55,371 bases of DNA, from contig JAFIGU010000046.1 of the NCBI GenBank assembly GCA_017849555.1, positions 1-55,371 on the forward strand, in the 5' to 3' direction. Shown piece by piece: positions 43,252-52,300 of the stretch (position 1 is its first letter; every line of letters begins with the position of its first letter). A program made the translations under genes and the position numbers. The notes below the pieces were generated by a model that ran no database searches, had not been told where the DNA came from, and worked only from the letters and a program-made list of their open reading frames with translations. The stretch is from Sphingomonas sp. Lineage in GTDB: Bacteria; Pseudomonadota; Alphaproteobacteria; Sphingomonadales; Sphingomonadaceae.

Positions 43252-45603
43252 CTACCGCTCCACCTTGATCCCCAGCGTGACGGTCGCGGGGCGCAGCGGG
43301 GTGCGCTGGTCGCGGTTGGCCAGCGTGAAGGGATTGCCGAACGCGAAGCGATTGCCGCGGCTGTCGGTGATATTGTCCGCCGCCAGCCACAGGGTCAGGT
43401 CGCGCCGGGTCCATTCGGCCCGCGCCGAGACGACCGCATAGCGCCCCTGCTCGATATCGAGATAATGGCCGGTGCCGAGCACCGAGCGGCCGATATAGTC
43501 GATCGCGCCGGCCAGCCGCATCGCCCCGCCGAACGCGCTCCAGCCGTAATTGGCCCCGGCATGCGCGCTGAACGGCGGCGTATTGGGCAATCGCCGGTTG
43601 TCGGTCGGCGAGGTCGAGGCGAGCGGCCCATCGACGTTGTTGACGGTATAGAGCGCCGATAGATCGAACCGCAGCGGCGCCACCGGCACCCAGTTCGCGC
43701 TGACCTCCGCGGTCAGGATGTTCGCATTGCCGATATTGGCGGTATAGGGCTGGCCGCGACGGTCGATCAGATCGGCCTGGATATCGTGCCACCGCGCATA
43801 GGACAGCGCCGCGCCGAAATCGACCCCGGTGGCGCCGTCGCGCAAATGCCGCACCCCCACCTCGCCCATTCCGATCGAATCCGATTTGAACTCGGCGACG
43901 CGCCCGATGCCGCGCGCCACCGCGAGCCCGCCGGTGCGGAACCCCGATTGGTAGCGCGCATAGACCGATAGCCGCGGCGCGAGCTGCCACGACAAGGCCA
44001 GCGTCGGATCGACGCGTCGCGTCATCCGCCCGCGCACCAGATCGCCCGCGCGGGGCTTGAGCGAGGGATAGCCGTCGACCCGCGCCTGCGTCGCGCGCAA
44101 TCCGATCGTCATCGACAGCCGATGCGTGAGCGGCTCGGTAAACTCGCTGAACAGCGACAGATTCTGCGAGACGTTGGTGACGCCGATGATCTCGATCGGG
44201 TCGCTCGCCGGGCCGAGTTGCCGGTTCAGCGAATCGCGATTGCGCAATATCGCCGCGCCGACCACCCAGGATTGGCCGTCGGCACGCGACCGGCTGAGCC
44301 GCACTTCCTGCGTCCACAACAGGTTCGACCGCACGGTATTATACGCCACCGTCCCGCGCGATCCCGCGGGGGTCGCATCGAACCAGTCGTCGGCATCATA
44401 TTGGCTCACCCCGCTCACCGAGACGAGTTCGAGCCCGCTCGCCCAACGCTTGCGGATATGCACCCGCCCGAGCACGATGCTGTTCCAATAAGGCTGTGCG
44501 ATCCGCGCCGAGCGCACCAGGCGATCGCCGCCCGAATCGATATATTGCGCGTCGCTGGCGGAATTGCGCTGCCCCAGCACGCTGGCGTCGATCTGCCATC
44601 CGTCGCCCGCCTCGACCCGCACCGCCCCGCGCCCGCCGACGCGATCGAGGTCGTTGATCGCGTGTCGGTGGAGCATCCGGTCGTCGATATAGCCGCCCTC
44701 ATGTGCGCGATAGCCGACCAGCCGCACCGCCGCGGTGTCGCCCGCCAGCGGCAAGTTGACGAAGCCAGACACGTCCCCGCCCGGCCCGCCGTCCGCCGTC
44801 GCGCTGGCGCTGGCGGTGATCCCGGCGTGGAAGACGCCGGGCTGCGCGGGATTGGGGATGATTCGCACGATCCCGCCGATCGCGCCGGCGCCGTAGAGCG
44901 TGCCCTGCGGCCCCTCCATCACCTCGACCCCGCGGATGTCGACCAGTGCCAGCCCCGGCTCCGGGGTCGCGTAGTTCATCTGGATGTCGTCGAGATAATA
45001 GCTCGTCGTCGACTGGGTCGCGCCGTCGAAGCTGCTGTCGGCGATGCCGCGGATGAAGATCTTGTCGCGCCCCACTCCCAGCGCGGTCGCCTGCAGCACC
45101 GGGGTCGAGCGCGCCGCATCGGCAACGCTCGACGTCGCGCCGGTGGTGGCATCGGCATGCGGCACGATCGAGGTGATCGAGGCGGGAAAGCGCAGCAACG
45201 GCACATGCTGCTTGCTCGCGGTGACGATCACATCGGCGGCGTCTTCCGGCGACGGCGGCGGCGGAGCCACGGACGCCGGCCGGCTCGTCGCAGCGCGCAC
45301 GATGCGATAGCCGTGCGGCGCGATGCGCTCGGCGCGATAGCCGGTGCCGCGCAACATCCGGCGCAACGCCGTTTCGAGCGGCAGCCCAGGCGGCGGCAGG
45401 CGGACCCGGATCGCGCGCAGACCCGGTTCGAGGCTGACGATTTCCTCGCCGCTGCGCGTGGCAAGCTGGAGCAACGCCGCTTGCAACGTGATCTCGCCGC
45501 GGGTCTGTGCACCGGCAGATGGCACGGCGGCAAAGAGCGCCGCCGCTGCTATGCTAGCGCGCAGGATCGGTCGATGGCGCGATGATCCAACCAACCCCCT
45601 CAT
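43252..45603 (-). CDS. TonB-dependent receptor with STN signalling domain
   Basis: 783 residues, FecA/FpvA-like. Signal peptide to about residue 33 (AALFAAVPSAGAQ), then an STN domain (about 36-105: ITLQAALLQLATRSGEEIVSLEP...LRRMLRGTGYRAE) that talks to FecR. The plug starts near 125 (DVIVTASKQ, a TonB-box-like start) and reaches RGVEVMEGPQGTLYGAGAIGGIVRIIPNPAQ. The rest is a beta-barrel ending in TVTLGIKVER with a charged last residue rather than Phe. Such receptors bring in iron chelates or other large ligands. It overlaps FecR by about 50 nt. Confidence 0.9.
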   Translation of the reverse strand: MRGLVGSSRHRPILRASIAAAALFAAVPSAGAQTRGEITLQAALLQLATRSGEEIVSLEPGLRAIRVRLPPPGLPLETALRRMLRGTGYRAERIAPHGYRIVRAATSRPASVAPPPPSPEDAADVIVTASKQHVPLLRFPASITSIVPHADATTGATSSVADAARSTPVLQATALGVGRDKIFIRGIADSSFDGATQSTTSYYLDDIQMNYATPEPGLALVDIRGVEVMEGPQGTLYGAGAIGGIVRIIPNPAQPGVFHAGITASASATADGGPGGDVSGFVNLPLAGDTAAVRLVGYRAHEGGYIDDRMLHRHAINDLDRVGGRGAVRVEAGDGWQIDASVLGQRNSASDAQYIDSGGDRLVRSARIAQPYWNSIVLGRVHIRKRWASGLELVSVSGVSQYDADDWFDATPAGSRGTVAYNTVRSNLLWTQEVRLSRSRADGQSWVVGAAILRNRDSLNRQLGPASDPIEIIGVTNVSQNLSLFSEFTEPLTHRLSMTIGLRATQARVDGYPSLKPRAGDLVRGRMTRRVDPTLALSWQLAPRLSVYARYQSGFRTGGLAVARGIGRVAEFKSDSIGMGEVGVRHLRDGATGVDFGAALSYARWHDIQADLIDRRGQPYTANIGNANILTAEVSANWVPVAPLRFDLSALYTVNNVDGPLASTSPTDNRRLPNTPPFSAHAGANYGWSAFGGAMRLAGAIDYIGRSVLGTGHYLDIEQGRYAVVSARAEWTRRDLTLWLAADNITDSRGNRFAFGNPFTLANRDQRTPLRPATVTLGIKVER

Positions 45604-46489
45604 TCGACACGCGCATTCCCGTCAGCCTTGCCAAATGCGCCATGTCCCGCGGCGTGTCGCCCGTCAATCGGATCACGCCGGTGAAAGGAGTCATCGCGAT
45701 CCGCTGGTCGACGCGCACGTCGCGCCCGGCAACCAGCGCGATCGTCTCTGCGGCGATCAGGATCGGCTGGCCGGTGAAGGTCAGAACCCGCGTCTGATCC
45801 GGCGCGACGCGCGAACGGATCACGCGATTGCCCGGCAATACGCTCAACGCATCGCCCGCGGCCAGCGCGATCCGGCTGTCACGCGGATCGAACAGCACCG
45901 CGCCCTCGGTGACGCTGACATCGACGCCGCGCGAGTCATGCGTCACGGCGAAGACGGTGCCGACGTCCTGAATCTCCCACGCGCCGGCACGGACGGTGAA
46001 GGGATGATCGGCATCATGCGTGACGCGGAAGGTCGCACGGCCGCTTTCGAGCGTCGCGCTGCGCGCACCGGCCTCGACCCGCGCGCCTGCCGCCAGCGCG
46101 ATACGCGTTCCGTCGCCGAGCGTCACCGCTCGCGGCGTGGTCGCCGCGATCGTCACCGGCGCAGGTGACCGAAGCCCCGCCTCGCGCAGCCCGACCGCCC
46201 CCGCGATCGCCGCCGCCAGCGCCCCCGCCGCGAGCGCGACGCCACGACCGCGCCGCCACCAGCGCACCGGCGCCTCATCGTCGTTCGCCGCGATTGCCGG
46301 CACCGCCGCCGGATGACGCGTGGCATCCGCCAGGCTCACCGCGTCATAAGCGCGGGCGTGCGTCGCATCGGCCTCCAGCCAGGCGGTGAACGCTGCCCAG
46401 TCGGCCGCGCCCATCGTCTCCTGCCGCAGGTGCCAGGCGATCGCGGCGTCGAGGACCGCCTCGTCGATGTGCGTGGCGATGTCAGTCAT
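45554..46489 (-). CDS. FecR family anti-sigma factor/regulator
   Basis: 311 residues from the ATG at 46489 (GGAGGGGACG upstream). N-terminal cytoplasmic anti-sigma segment with AIAWHLRQETMGAADWAAFTAWL, the DUF4880-like motif; one membrane helix near residues 83-100 (GVALAAGALAAAIAGAVGL); periplasmic FecR domain with RAVTLGDGTRIALAAGARV and GTVFAVTHDSRGVDVSVTEGAV. It passes the receptor signal to the ECF sigma factor. It overlaps the sigma-factor stop by 8 nt and the receptor start by about 50 nt. Confidence 0.9.
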   Translation of the reverse strand: MTDIATHIDEAVLDAAIAWHLRQETMGAADWAAFTAWLEADATHARAYDAVSLADATRHPAAVPAIAANDDEAPVRWWRRGRGVALAAGALAAAIAGAVGLREAGLRSPAPVTIAATTPRAVTLGDGTRIALAAGARVEAGARSATLESGRATFRVTHDADHPFTVRAGAWEIQDVGTVFAVTHDSRGVDVSVTEGAVLFDPRDSRIALAAGDALSVLPGNRVIRSRVAPDQTRVLTFTGQPILIAAETIALVAGRDVRVDQRIAMTPFTGVIRLTGDTPRDMAHLARLTGMRVSNEGVGWIIAPSTDPAR

Positions 46490-46988
46490 CGTCCCCTCCA
46501 TCCGCCAGCGCATGCAGCCGGCGATAGGCACGCTGGAGCAATTTCTCCACCGCACTGACCGATATGTCGAGCCGCGTCGCGATCTCGCGTTGCGGCACCT
46601 GATCGATGCGAAACAGCCGATAGGCGAGGCGCATCCGTTCCGGCATCGCGGCGATCACCCGATCGGCGTGGCGCAGCGCGTCGCGCGCCAGCAATTCGCG
46701 TTCCGGCGAAGGCCGGTCGGTCGCCACGTCGCCCGACGCCGCCCAATCGGTTTCCAGCACCGCGCGGCGCTGCGCCGCGATCCGCCGGTCGGTCGCCAGA
46801 TTGTTCGCCATGCGCATCAGATAAGCGGCCGGGTTGGCCAGCTCGGGCTGCGGATTGGCCGCGACGCGCAGCCACAGGTCCTGCAGCGCATCCTCCGCGT
46901 CCGCCGCGCTGCCGAGCCGCGCCGCCAGCAGCCGCAACAGCTGCGCGCGCTGCTCGCGATAGGCGGCGACGAGCCCCGGCGCCGCCAT
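46482..46988 (-). CDS. ECF sigma factor, FecI type
   Basis: 168 residues from the ATG at 46988 (a GTG at 47018 is an alternative). Region 2: LLRLLAARLGSAADAEDALQDLWLRV and NPAAYLMRMANNLATDRRI; region 4: MPERMRLAYRLFRIDQVPQREIATRLDISVSAVEKLLQRAYRRL, the helix-turn-helix typical of FecI. It should activate the receptor gene when the ligand is bound. First of a sigma-FecR-receptor unit, all on the minus strand. Confidence 0.9.
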   Translation of the reverse strand: MAAPGLVAAYREQRAQLLRLLAARLGSAADAEDALQDLWLRVAANPQPELANPAAYLMRMANNLATDRRIAAQRRAVLETDWAASGDVATDRPSPERELLARDALRHADRVIAAMPERMRLAYRLFRIDQVPQREIATRLDISVSAVEKLLQRAYRRLHALADGGDDD

Positions 46989-47024
46989 TACCTGCGTTTC
47001 CGCGGTGTCGACGCGCACGAACGA

Positions 47025-47837
47025 TCATCCGCCGAATTCCAGCCCATAAGCGCGAGCAATGTCCGCGATCTGCATCCGGTGCAAGGCCGAGGCCTCGCGC
47101 AGCCGCGCCGCCGCGATCGTATCGCCCGGCAGCTCGCCGGCGCCGGGGTGGCACATGATCAGATGCACCGCGCCCGGCCGGCGCAGGAAGCGGGGGAAGA
47201 CGCGCTCATAGTCGCTGTTGAAATCATAATGGCCGGCGAAGCTGCTGTTGCACGCCAGCCCGCGCTGCGCCGCCGCCCGGCGCAGCCCGCGCGCATGATA
47301 GGCGCTGCCGATCGCCTTGCCGCGATAGGGGCGCGCGGCGATCGCGCTCATCCGGTCACCGCAATCGCGGATCCACGCCGCCGGCGCATGCATCGCCACC
47401 GCATCGAGGAACAGCCGGCGGATGCCGGGCAGCACATGCGCATGCTGATGCGCGTCGACGAAATCGGGCATGCGGCCGGTCGCGCGACGGAAGGCGCGGA
47501 ATTGCGCCGCGATCTCGCCCTCGATCTCCTCCAGCGGCAGATTGCCTTTCATCGCCGCGACGGTCAGCGGATCGATCTCCGGCATCACGCCGCCGTCGGG
47601 GACATATTCGGGCATGTCGGTGAGCGGCGCCTCGCCGGTCAGCGTGAGATGCAGCCCGATCTCGATTCCCGCGGGCAGATCGTCGAGCAGCCGCGCATCG
47701 GCGGTCCAGCCGGGACAGACCGACATGCAGCTGATCGCATTGAGCCGCCCCTCATGCGCGAGCGCGACGATCGTCTCGCTGATCGGGCGGGAAAGCGCGA
47801 AATCGTCGGCGCAGAGGATCAGCCGGGCCTTGGTCAT
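47025..47837 (-). CDS. ChbG/HpnK (YdjC) family carbohydrate deacetylase
   Basis: 270 residues from the ATG at 47837, overlapping the glycosyltransferase stop as ATGA. Metal-site motifs: LILCADDFALSRPISE (DD), IGLHLTLTG (His), FVDAHQHAHVLPGI (H-x-H), and a C-terminal MCHPGAGELPG. The family removes N-acetyl groups from glycans or lipid-linked sugars, for example chitobiose or, in HpnK, hopanoid-linked glucosamine. The glycosyltransferase partner suggests a glycolipid substrate; neither is proven. Ends just before the sigma-factor gene. Confidence 0.83.
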   Translation of the reverse strand: MTKARLILCADDFALSRPISETIVALAHEGRLNAISCMSVCPGWTADARLLDDLPAGIEIGLHLTLTGEAPLTDMPEYVPDGGVMPEIDPLTVAAMKGNLPLEEIEGEIAAQFRAFRRATGRMPDFVDAHQHAHVLPGIRRLFLDAVAMHAPAAWIRDCGDRMSAIAARPYRGKAIGSAYHARGLRRAAAQRGLACNSSFAGHYDFNSDYERVFPRFLRRPGAVHLIMCHPGAGELPGDTIAAARLREASALHRMQIADIARAYGLEFGG

Positions 47838-48712
47838 GCCACGACCGCCGGTGCAAAGACCGCCGCGGGCGCAGTGGCGCGCTGGTAGCGCCGCTCGCGC
47901 AGCCGGTCGCTCGACAATTGCCGCTTCGCGAGCCGCGCCGCGAGGTGATTGTAGAAGAACCAGTCGCCCGTCTGCGTCGCGGCGGTGACGATATAGCAAA
48001 GCCGCTCCGCCAGCGTCCAACGCACCGAGGCGCGGTCGCGCTTGCGCGGCGAGGGCGAGCACCACAGGCTGGTGCTATAATCCATCGCCCCGTGTTTCAG
48101 CACGCGGTGAATGATCTCGTGATCCTCGAGCACCAGATTCCAGCGCTGCGGATCGAACCCGCCCGCCCCGCGCAACGCGGCGGTGCGGAACACCTGCCCC
48201 GCGCCGCCGGCGTGGCATTGTGCCGGCAGCAGGCGCGCGGCGATATTGACGTGGAGCGCCGACGCCACGCGCCGTGCGGTGCCGGCGGCGCGCGCGACGA
48301 AATACGCGCCTGCCGCCGCCACCCCGGTGCGCTCCAGCAAGGTCTGCGCGGTGGCGAGATAATGCGCGGGATACCAGGTGTCGGCGTCGCAGGTCGCGAC
48401 GAACGGGGTGGTGACGCAGGCCAGCCCGGCGGCGGGCGCGGCGACCTTCCCCGGCCGGCGCTCATGCACCAGCACATAGGGCAGATCGTGGTCGCGGCAC
48501 GCCGCGACCGCCACATCGGCGCTGTCGTCGGTGCTGGCATTGTCGATCAGGATCACCAGCGGCCGCTCGTCCTGCCGTGCGAGGCTCGCTACGGTATCGC
48601 CGATGCAATCGCGTTCGTTGAAGAAGGGCAAAAGCACCGACCAGTCGCGCCGCGCCGCCGCCTCGCCGATCTTCAGCCCCAGTTCGTCGTGACGCAGAAA
48701 ATCCTGAAACAC
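47834..48712 (-). CDS. Family 2 glycosyltransferase
   Basis: 292 residues. GT-A features: WSVLLPFFNERDCIGDTVASL, LIDNASTDDSADVA, AGLACVTTPFVATCDADTWYPAHYL (DxD-type metal motif DAD) and a QVFRTAALRGAGGFDPQRWNLVLEDHEI region with the acceptor-site ED. No membrane helix. The predicted reaction is transfer of a sugar from a nucleotide sugar to an unknown acceptor. Coupled by ATGA overlap to the deacetylase, so the two genes probably act on one product. Confidence 0.85.
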   Translation of the reverse strand: MFQDFLRHDELGLKIGEAAARRDWSVLLPFFNERDCIGDTVASLARQDERPLVILIDNASTDDSADVAVAACRDHDLPYVLVHERRPGKVAAPAAGLACVTTPFVATCDADTWYPAHYLATAQTLLERTGVAAAGAYFVARAAGTARRVASALHVNIAARLLPAQCHAGGAGQVFRTAALRGAGGFDPQRWNLVLEDHEIIHRVLKHGAMDYSTSLWCSPSPRKRDRASVRWTLAERLCYIVTAATQTGDWFFYNHLAARLAKRQLSSDRLRERRYQRATAPAAVFAPAVVA

Positions 48713-48850
48713 GCCTCGCCCTCCCGTGCGGCATGGGTTGCGGCGGACTTCCCCCTTGCCCGCCGCACTGACATGACGACACGGCGCGCACCGACCCGCA
48801 CGGGTGGGGCGAAATTTTTTTCGGATAGCTCAGCGGCTGGGCGAAGAGCG

Positions 48851-49519
48851 CTACACAGCCGCCCCGCGCAACGCCACGGCGCGCGCGAACACCGCCTCGA
48901 ACATCTCGGCGGTCAACCGCCCGGTATTCTGGTTGTAGCGCGAGCAATGATAGCTATCGATCACGATCCGGCCGTCGGGCATGCGATGCTCGGCAAGATG
49001 CGCGAAGCGTGCCTTGGGCAATTTGCCGCCCAGCACCTTCACCGTCGACTGATGCGCCACCTGCCCCAGCGCGACGAACACCCGCGCCGCGGGCAATGCC
49101 GCCACCGGCGCGGCGAGATAGCGGCGGCAGGTGTGCGCCTCCTCCGGGGTCGGCTTGTTCCCCGGCGGGAGGCAGCGGACGGCGTTGACCACGACCGCCC
49201 CCTTCAGCGCCAGTCCGTCGTCGGGTCGCCCGTCGAACGTCCCCTCGCTCAGCCCGAATTTGGCAAGCGTCTGGTAAAGCAGCGCCCCCGCCGCGTCGCC
49301 GGTGAACGGGCGCCCGGTGCGATTCGCGCCGTTGATGCCGGGGGCGAGGCCGATGATCGCCAGCCACGCCGCGGGGTCGCCGAACGCCGGCACCGGGGCG
49401 TTCCACCAATCGGGGTGATCGCGGCGCATATCCGCGCGCAGCGCGACGAGCCGCGGACACAAAGGGCAATCGCGCGGCGGCTCGCTTTCGGGCAGGGGTG
49501 AGGATGCGAAAATCATCAT
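48851..49519 (-). CDS. Uracil-DNA glycosylase family 5 (UDGb-like), iron-sulfur
   Basis: 222 residues. Iron-sulfur cysteines: C18 and C21 in DCPLCPRL, plus VNAVRCLPPGNKPTPEEAHTCRRYL with two more. Motif A GLAPGINGANRTGRPFTGDAAG and motif B SYHCSRYNQNTGRLT. These match the thermophilic/actinobacterial family 5 rather than Ung. The enzyme removes uracil and hypoxanthine from double-stranded DNA. Divergent from folK with a 23-nt gap. The typical alphaproteobacterial UDG4 type is different, so this is a second type. Confidence 0.85.
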   Translation of the reverse strand: MMIFASSPLPESEPPRDCPLCPRLVALRADMRRDHPDWWNAPVPAFGDPAAWLAIIGLAPGINGANRTGRPFTGDAAGALLYQTLAKFGLSEGTFDGRPDDGLALKGAVVVNAVRCLPPGNKPTPEEAHTCRRYLAAPVAALPAARVFVALGQVAHQSTVKVLGGKLPKARFAHLAEHRMPDGRIVIDSYHCSRYNQNTGRLTAEMFEAVFARAVALRGAAV

Positions 49520-49542
49520 AAATCGCTAGAGGCTCGCGCGGG

Positions 49543-50031
49543 ATGACGCAAAGCTACCTCATCGCGCTCGGCTCGAATCGCCCCGGCCGGCACGGCGGCC
49601 CGCGCGCGGAGATACGCGCCGCGCTCGCCGCGATCGGCGCGACGCGCGCCTCGCCGATCATGACGACCGCGCCGCTCGGGCCGTCGAATCGCGCTTATGC
49701 CAATGCGGTGGCGAGAATCGAGGACGAGGCCGATCCCCCTGCCCTGCTCGCGCGGCTCAAGGCGATCGAACATGATTTCGGCCGGCGGCGCGGGCGGCGC
49801 TGGGGCGCGCGGGTGATCGATCTCGACATCATCGCCTGGTCGGGCGGGATCTGGCGCTCGCCGGGGCTGACCGTGCCCCACCGCGCGCTGCGCGAGCGCG
49901 ATTTCGTACTCACGCCGCTGGTCGCTTTGGCCGCCGATTGGCGCGATCCGGTGACCGGTCTCAGCGCACGACAGCTTCATGCACGGTTGACCCGGCGGCG
50001 CGCGCTCCCTAACCGGCAGAAACGCTGGTGA
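49543..50031 (+). CDS. folK: HPPK, 2-amino-4-hydroxy-6-hydroxymethyldihydropteridine diphosphokinase
   Basis: 162 residues. YLIALGSNRPGRHGG at the N-terminus, TTAPLGPSNRAYANAVARI, and RRRGRRWGARVIDLDIIAW, the RWGxRxIDLDI signature that binds ATP-Mg. It carries out pyrophosphate transfer to the pterin in folate synthesis. The stop is directly followed by tRNA-Lys, so the two may share a transcript. Confidence 0.93.
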   Translation: MTQSYLIALGSNRPGRHGGPRAEIRAALAAIGATRASPIMTTAPLGPSNRAYANAVARIEDEADPPALLARLKAIEHDFGRRRGRRWGARVIDLDIIAWSGGIWRSPGLTVPHRALRERDFVLTPLVALAADWRDPVTGLSARQLHARLTRRRALPNRQKRW

Positions 50032-50107
50032 GGGTCCGTAGCTCAGTCGGTAGAGCAAGCGACTTTTAATCGAGAGGTCCCGGGTTCGAATCCCGGCGGA
50101 CCCACCA
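50032..50107 (+). tRNA. tRNA-Lys(TTT)
   Basis: GGGTCCG acceptor, D-arm GCTC-AGTCGGTA-GAGC, anticodon loop CTTTTAA with anticodon TTT, T-arm CCGGG-TTCGAAT-CCCGG, acceptor CGGACCC, discriminator A and encoded CCA at 50105-50107. All stems pair. It begins the base after the folK stop. The neighbouring DNA on the right is AT-rich and contains a deletion-type gene fusion, so it may have been an integration target. Confidence 0.95.
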
Positions 50108-50674
50108 GCCTTTCCCTCCACGCATTGTCGATCCGGCGACCCCGCTCCAGCTACCTGCTGTAAGCGACCGATCCCGCGCGCCGAATCCGCTTGCGGCCCG
50201 GCCTCGCAATGCCGACGCAAGAGGCCGAACACCGTTACAGCGTCTGCTTAACGCTGATTCAACGCATGAATTGCCCCATTATAAAATGATTTGCCGCTTT
50301 CGCCGGGGCGACATGCGGTTAAGATGGACTATATTTCCAAATAAGCACCGCCGAAGGCGCGATCACTCGGGACATTGGTATATATTCGATATATAGCTTT
50401 ACTCATGTTTACCGAGTTCAAGCAGCAACTTTATCGAACGCGTAATGTTTCTTCGGTATATAATGTACCCAGTTTATTGAGGTTCCGTTCGTAGTCGATT
50501 CAATTACTTAGCAGGGCTCGATGCCGGTTGCCGCCTTGTCGATCGCGAAGGACGGTCATCCCTCCAAACCTTCGCCGGTGGCGTCAAATCATCGTCCGGC
50601 CTGCAGCAGGGTAACTATAAGATTGAAATAGAATATTTTATCCGGCGGACAGCGCGAATGTCAGGAGTAGATCG
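50108..50674. other. AT-rich region upstream of the adhesin/HlyD fusion gene
   Basis: No gene is seen. The stretch from about 50230 to 50500 is far more AT-rich than the rest of the window, with TATATTCGATATATAG-like palindromic runs around 50380-50395 and TATATAATG near 50457. It ends in a strong ribosome site AGGAG (50664-50668) 7 nt before the GTG of the fusion gene. Probably the original promoter region of the large adhesin gene. Confidence 0.5.
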
Positions 50675-52297
50675 GTGGCGAGTAAGGCAAAACGCACGGG
50701 ACAATCGCTCGGCGGGACGGCCGGGCGGCATTTTCTCGCGCTCGAGCCGCGGATGATGTTCGACGGCGCGGCGGTGGCGACCGCCGCAGCCGGCGCCGAA
50801 GGCCTTGTACCGACCTCGGCGGCGGCGCCCGCCCCCGACGCCGGCTGGGCCGCCGCCGATCAGCCGAGCGAGGAGCGTCCAACGCAGGACGAAACCCGCG
50901 ATACCGCGCTCGCCGACACCGCCCCGCCGCCGCGCGCGATCGTCTTCGTCGACGGCGCGGTGAAGAATTATCAGGACCTGATCGCCGGCATCGACGGCGA
51001 TTATGAGATCGTCGTGCTCGATCGCGATAGCGATGGCGTCGAGCAGATCGCCAATATCCTCGCCGCGCGGCGCGGCGTTTCCGCGATCCACATCATCTCG
51101 CACGGCGACGACAGCAATGTCCGGCTCGGCACGGCGGTGCTAAACCGCGCGACGATCGCGGGCGAATATGCCGACGAGCTCGCCATCTGGGGCGCGGCGC
51201 TCACCGAGAGCGGGGATCTGCTCATCTACGGGTGCGATTTCGGCGACGACGGCGCCGCGCTGGCGCTGCTCGCCGATGCGACCGGCGCCGATGTCGCCGC
51301 CTCGACCGACGACACCGGCAGCGCGCAACGCGGCGGCGACTGGGATCTGGAGGCGCGCGCGGGGACGATCGAGGCGGCGACCCTCGCCGCGCCCGAGTGG
51401 GACGGGCTGCTCGCCGCGCCGACGCTCGATACAGCCCCCGCGCTGACCTATACCGCGGCGGAGGATGCGCCCGCGCCGGCCAACGGCAGCGCGGTCGGGG
51501 TGCCCGTCTCGACCTATACCGGCGGCATCAGCGATACCGATGCCAATGCGCAAAAGGGCATCGCGATCACCGCCAACGGGCAACAGGTGAAGGCGGGCAC
51601 GCCGATCGCGCGGCTCGTTTCGCCCGATATCGATCGCGACATCGCGCGCACCCGGGTGCAGATCGCCGAGCTCGAAGCGCGATCCGGTCGTGCGACCGCC
51701 GATGCCGAGGATCGCGCCAACTTCCGCGTGCTGCGCTCCGACCTCGCGGGGCAGCGACTCAACCTCGCGGGGCTCGTTGCGCGACGCGAGAAATTGACAT
51801 TGGTTGCGCCCGCCGACGGGATGATCACCGATATTTCCGAGCAGATGACCGCCGGGCGCTGGCTGAGCGGCGACGAGCCGATCGCGCGGCTGGTCTCGCC
51901 ACGCAGGTACGACGTCCAGGCCTATGTCGACGAAGCCGATTTATGGCGGCTCGAGCCCGGCGCGACCGCGCGTTTCGTCCCGGACGACGCCGCCAGCGCA
52001 TCACGCCCGGCGCGGCTCGACGAGATCGCATCCGCGGCGGCCGAGCAGATGGAATTCCCCGCGCTTGCCTCGACCAACGGCGGGCCGATCCCGGTCAACC
52101 AGCGCGACGATGGCGCGTTGAAGCCGCTCAAGGCGATCTATCGCCTCCACCTCACGACCCCGACCGATGCCGACGCGGCGAACCGGCTGGCGCAGCGCCG
52201 GACCGGCGTGGTGGTGATCCACGCGCGGCCGTCGAGCCCGTTGCTCCAATGGTTCCGCGCGATCGGCCGGATCTGGCGCGCCGAGCGGCCGGTTTAG
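50675..52297 (+). CDS. Fusion of DUF4347 adhesin N-terminus and HlyD-type adaptor C-terminus
   Basis: 540 residues, GTG start with AGGAG upstream. Residues 1-80: basic start, then LALEPRMMFDGAA (23-33), the hallmark N-terminus of giant repeat adhesins. Residues about 88-235: DUF4347 (AIVFVDGAVKNYQDLIAGI, SAIHIISHGDDSNVRLG, DLLIYGCDFGDDGAALALLADATGADVAAS). Residues about 280-299: GGISDTDANAQKGIAITA, a Bap/cadherin-like repeat start. From about 300: NGQQVKAGTPIARLVSPDID, a lipoyl-like HlyD strand, then a helical hairpin (IARTRVQIAELEARSG...), APADGMITDISEQM and the C-terminal beta-barrel. It thus lacks all adhesive repeats, the adaptor's N-terminal half and membrane anchor. Likely non-functional for either role. 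Confidence 0.8.
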   Translation: MASKAKRTGQSLGGTAGRHFLALEPRMMFDGAAVATAAAGAEGLVPTSAAAPAPDAGWAAADQPSEERPTQDETRDTALADTAPPPRAIVFVDGAVKNYQDLIAGIDGDYEIVVLDRDSDGVEQIANILAARRGVSAIHIISHGDDSNVRLGTAVLNRATIAGEYADELAIWGAALTESGDLLIYGCDFGDDGAALALLADATGADVAASTDDTGSAQRGGDWDLEARAGTIEAATLAAPEWDGLLAAPTLDTAPALTYTAAEDAPAPANGSAVGVPVSTYTGGISDTDANAQKGIAITANGQQVKAGTPIARLVSPDIDRDIARTRVQIAELEARSGRATADAEDRANFRVLRSDLAGQRLNLAGLVARREKLTLVAPADGMITDISEQMTAGRWLSGDEPIARLVSPRRYDVQAYVDEADLWRLEPGATARFVPDDAASASRPARLDEIASAAAEQMEFPALASTNGGPIPVNQRDDGALKPLKAIYRLHLTTPTDADAANRLAQRRTGVVVIHARPSSPLLQWFRAIGRIWRAERPV

Positions 52298-52300
52298 GTC

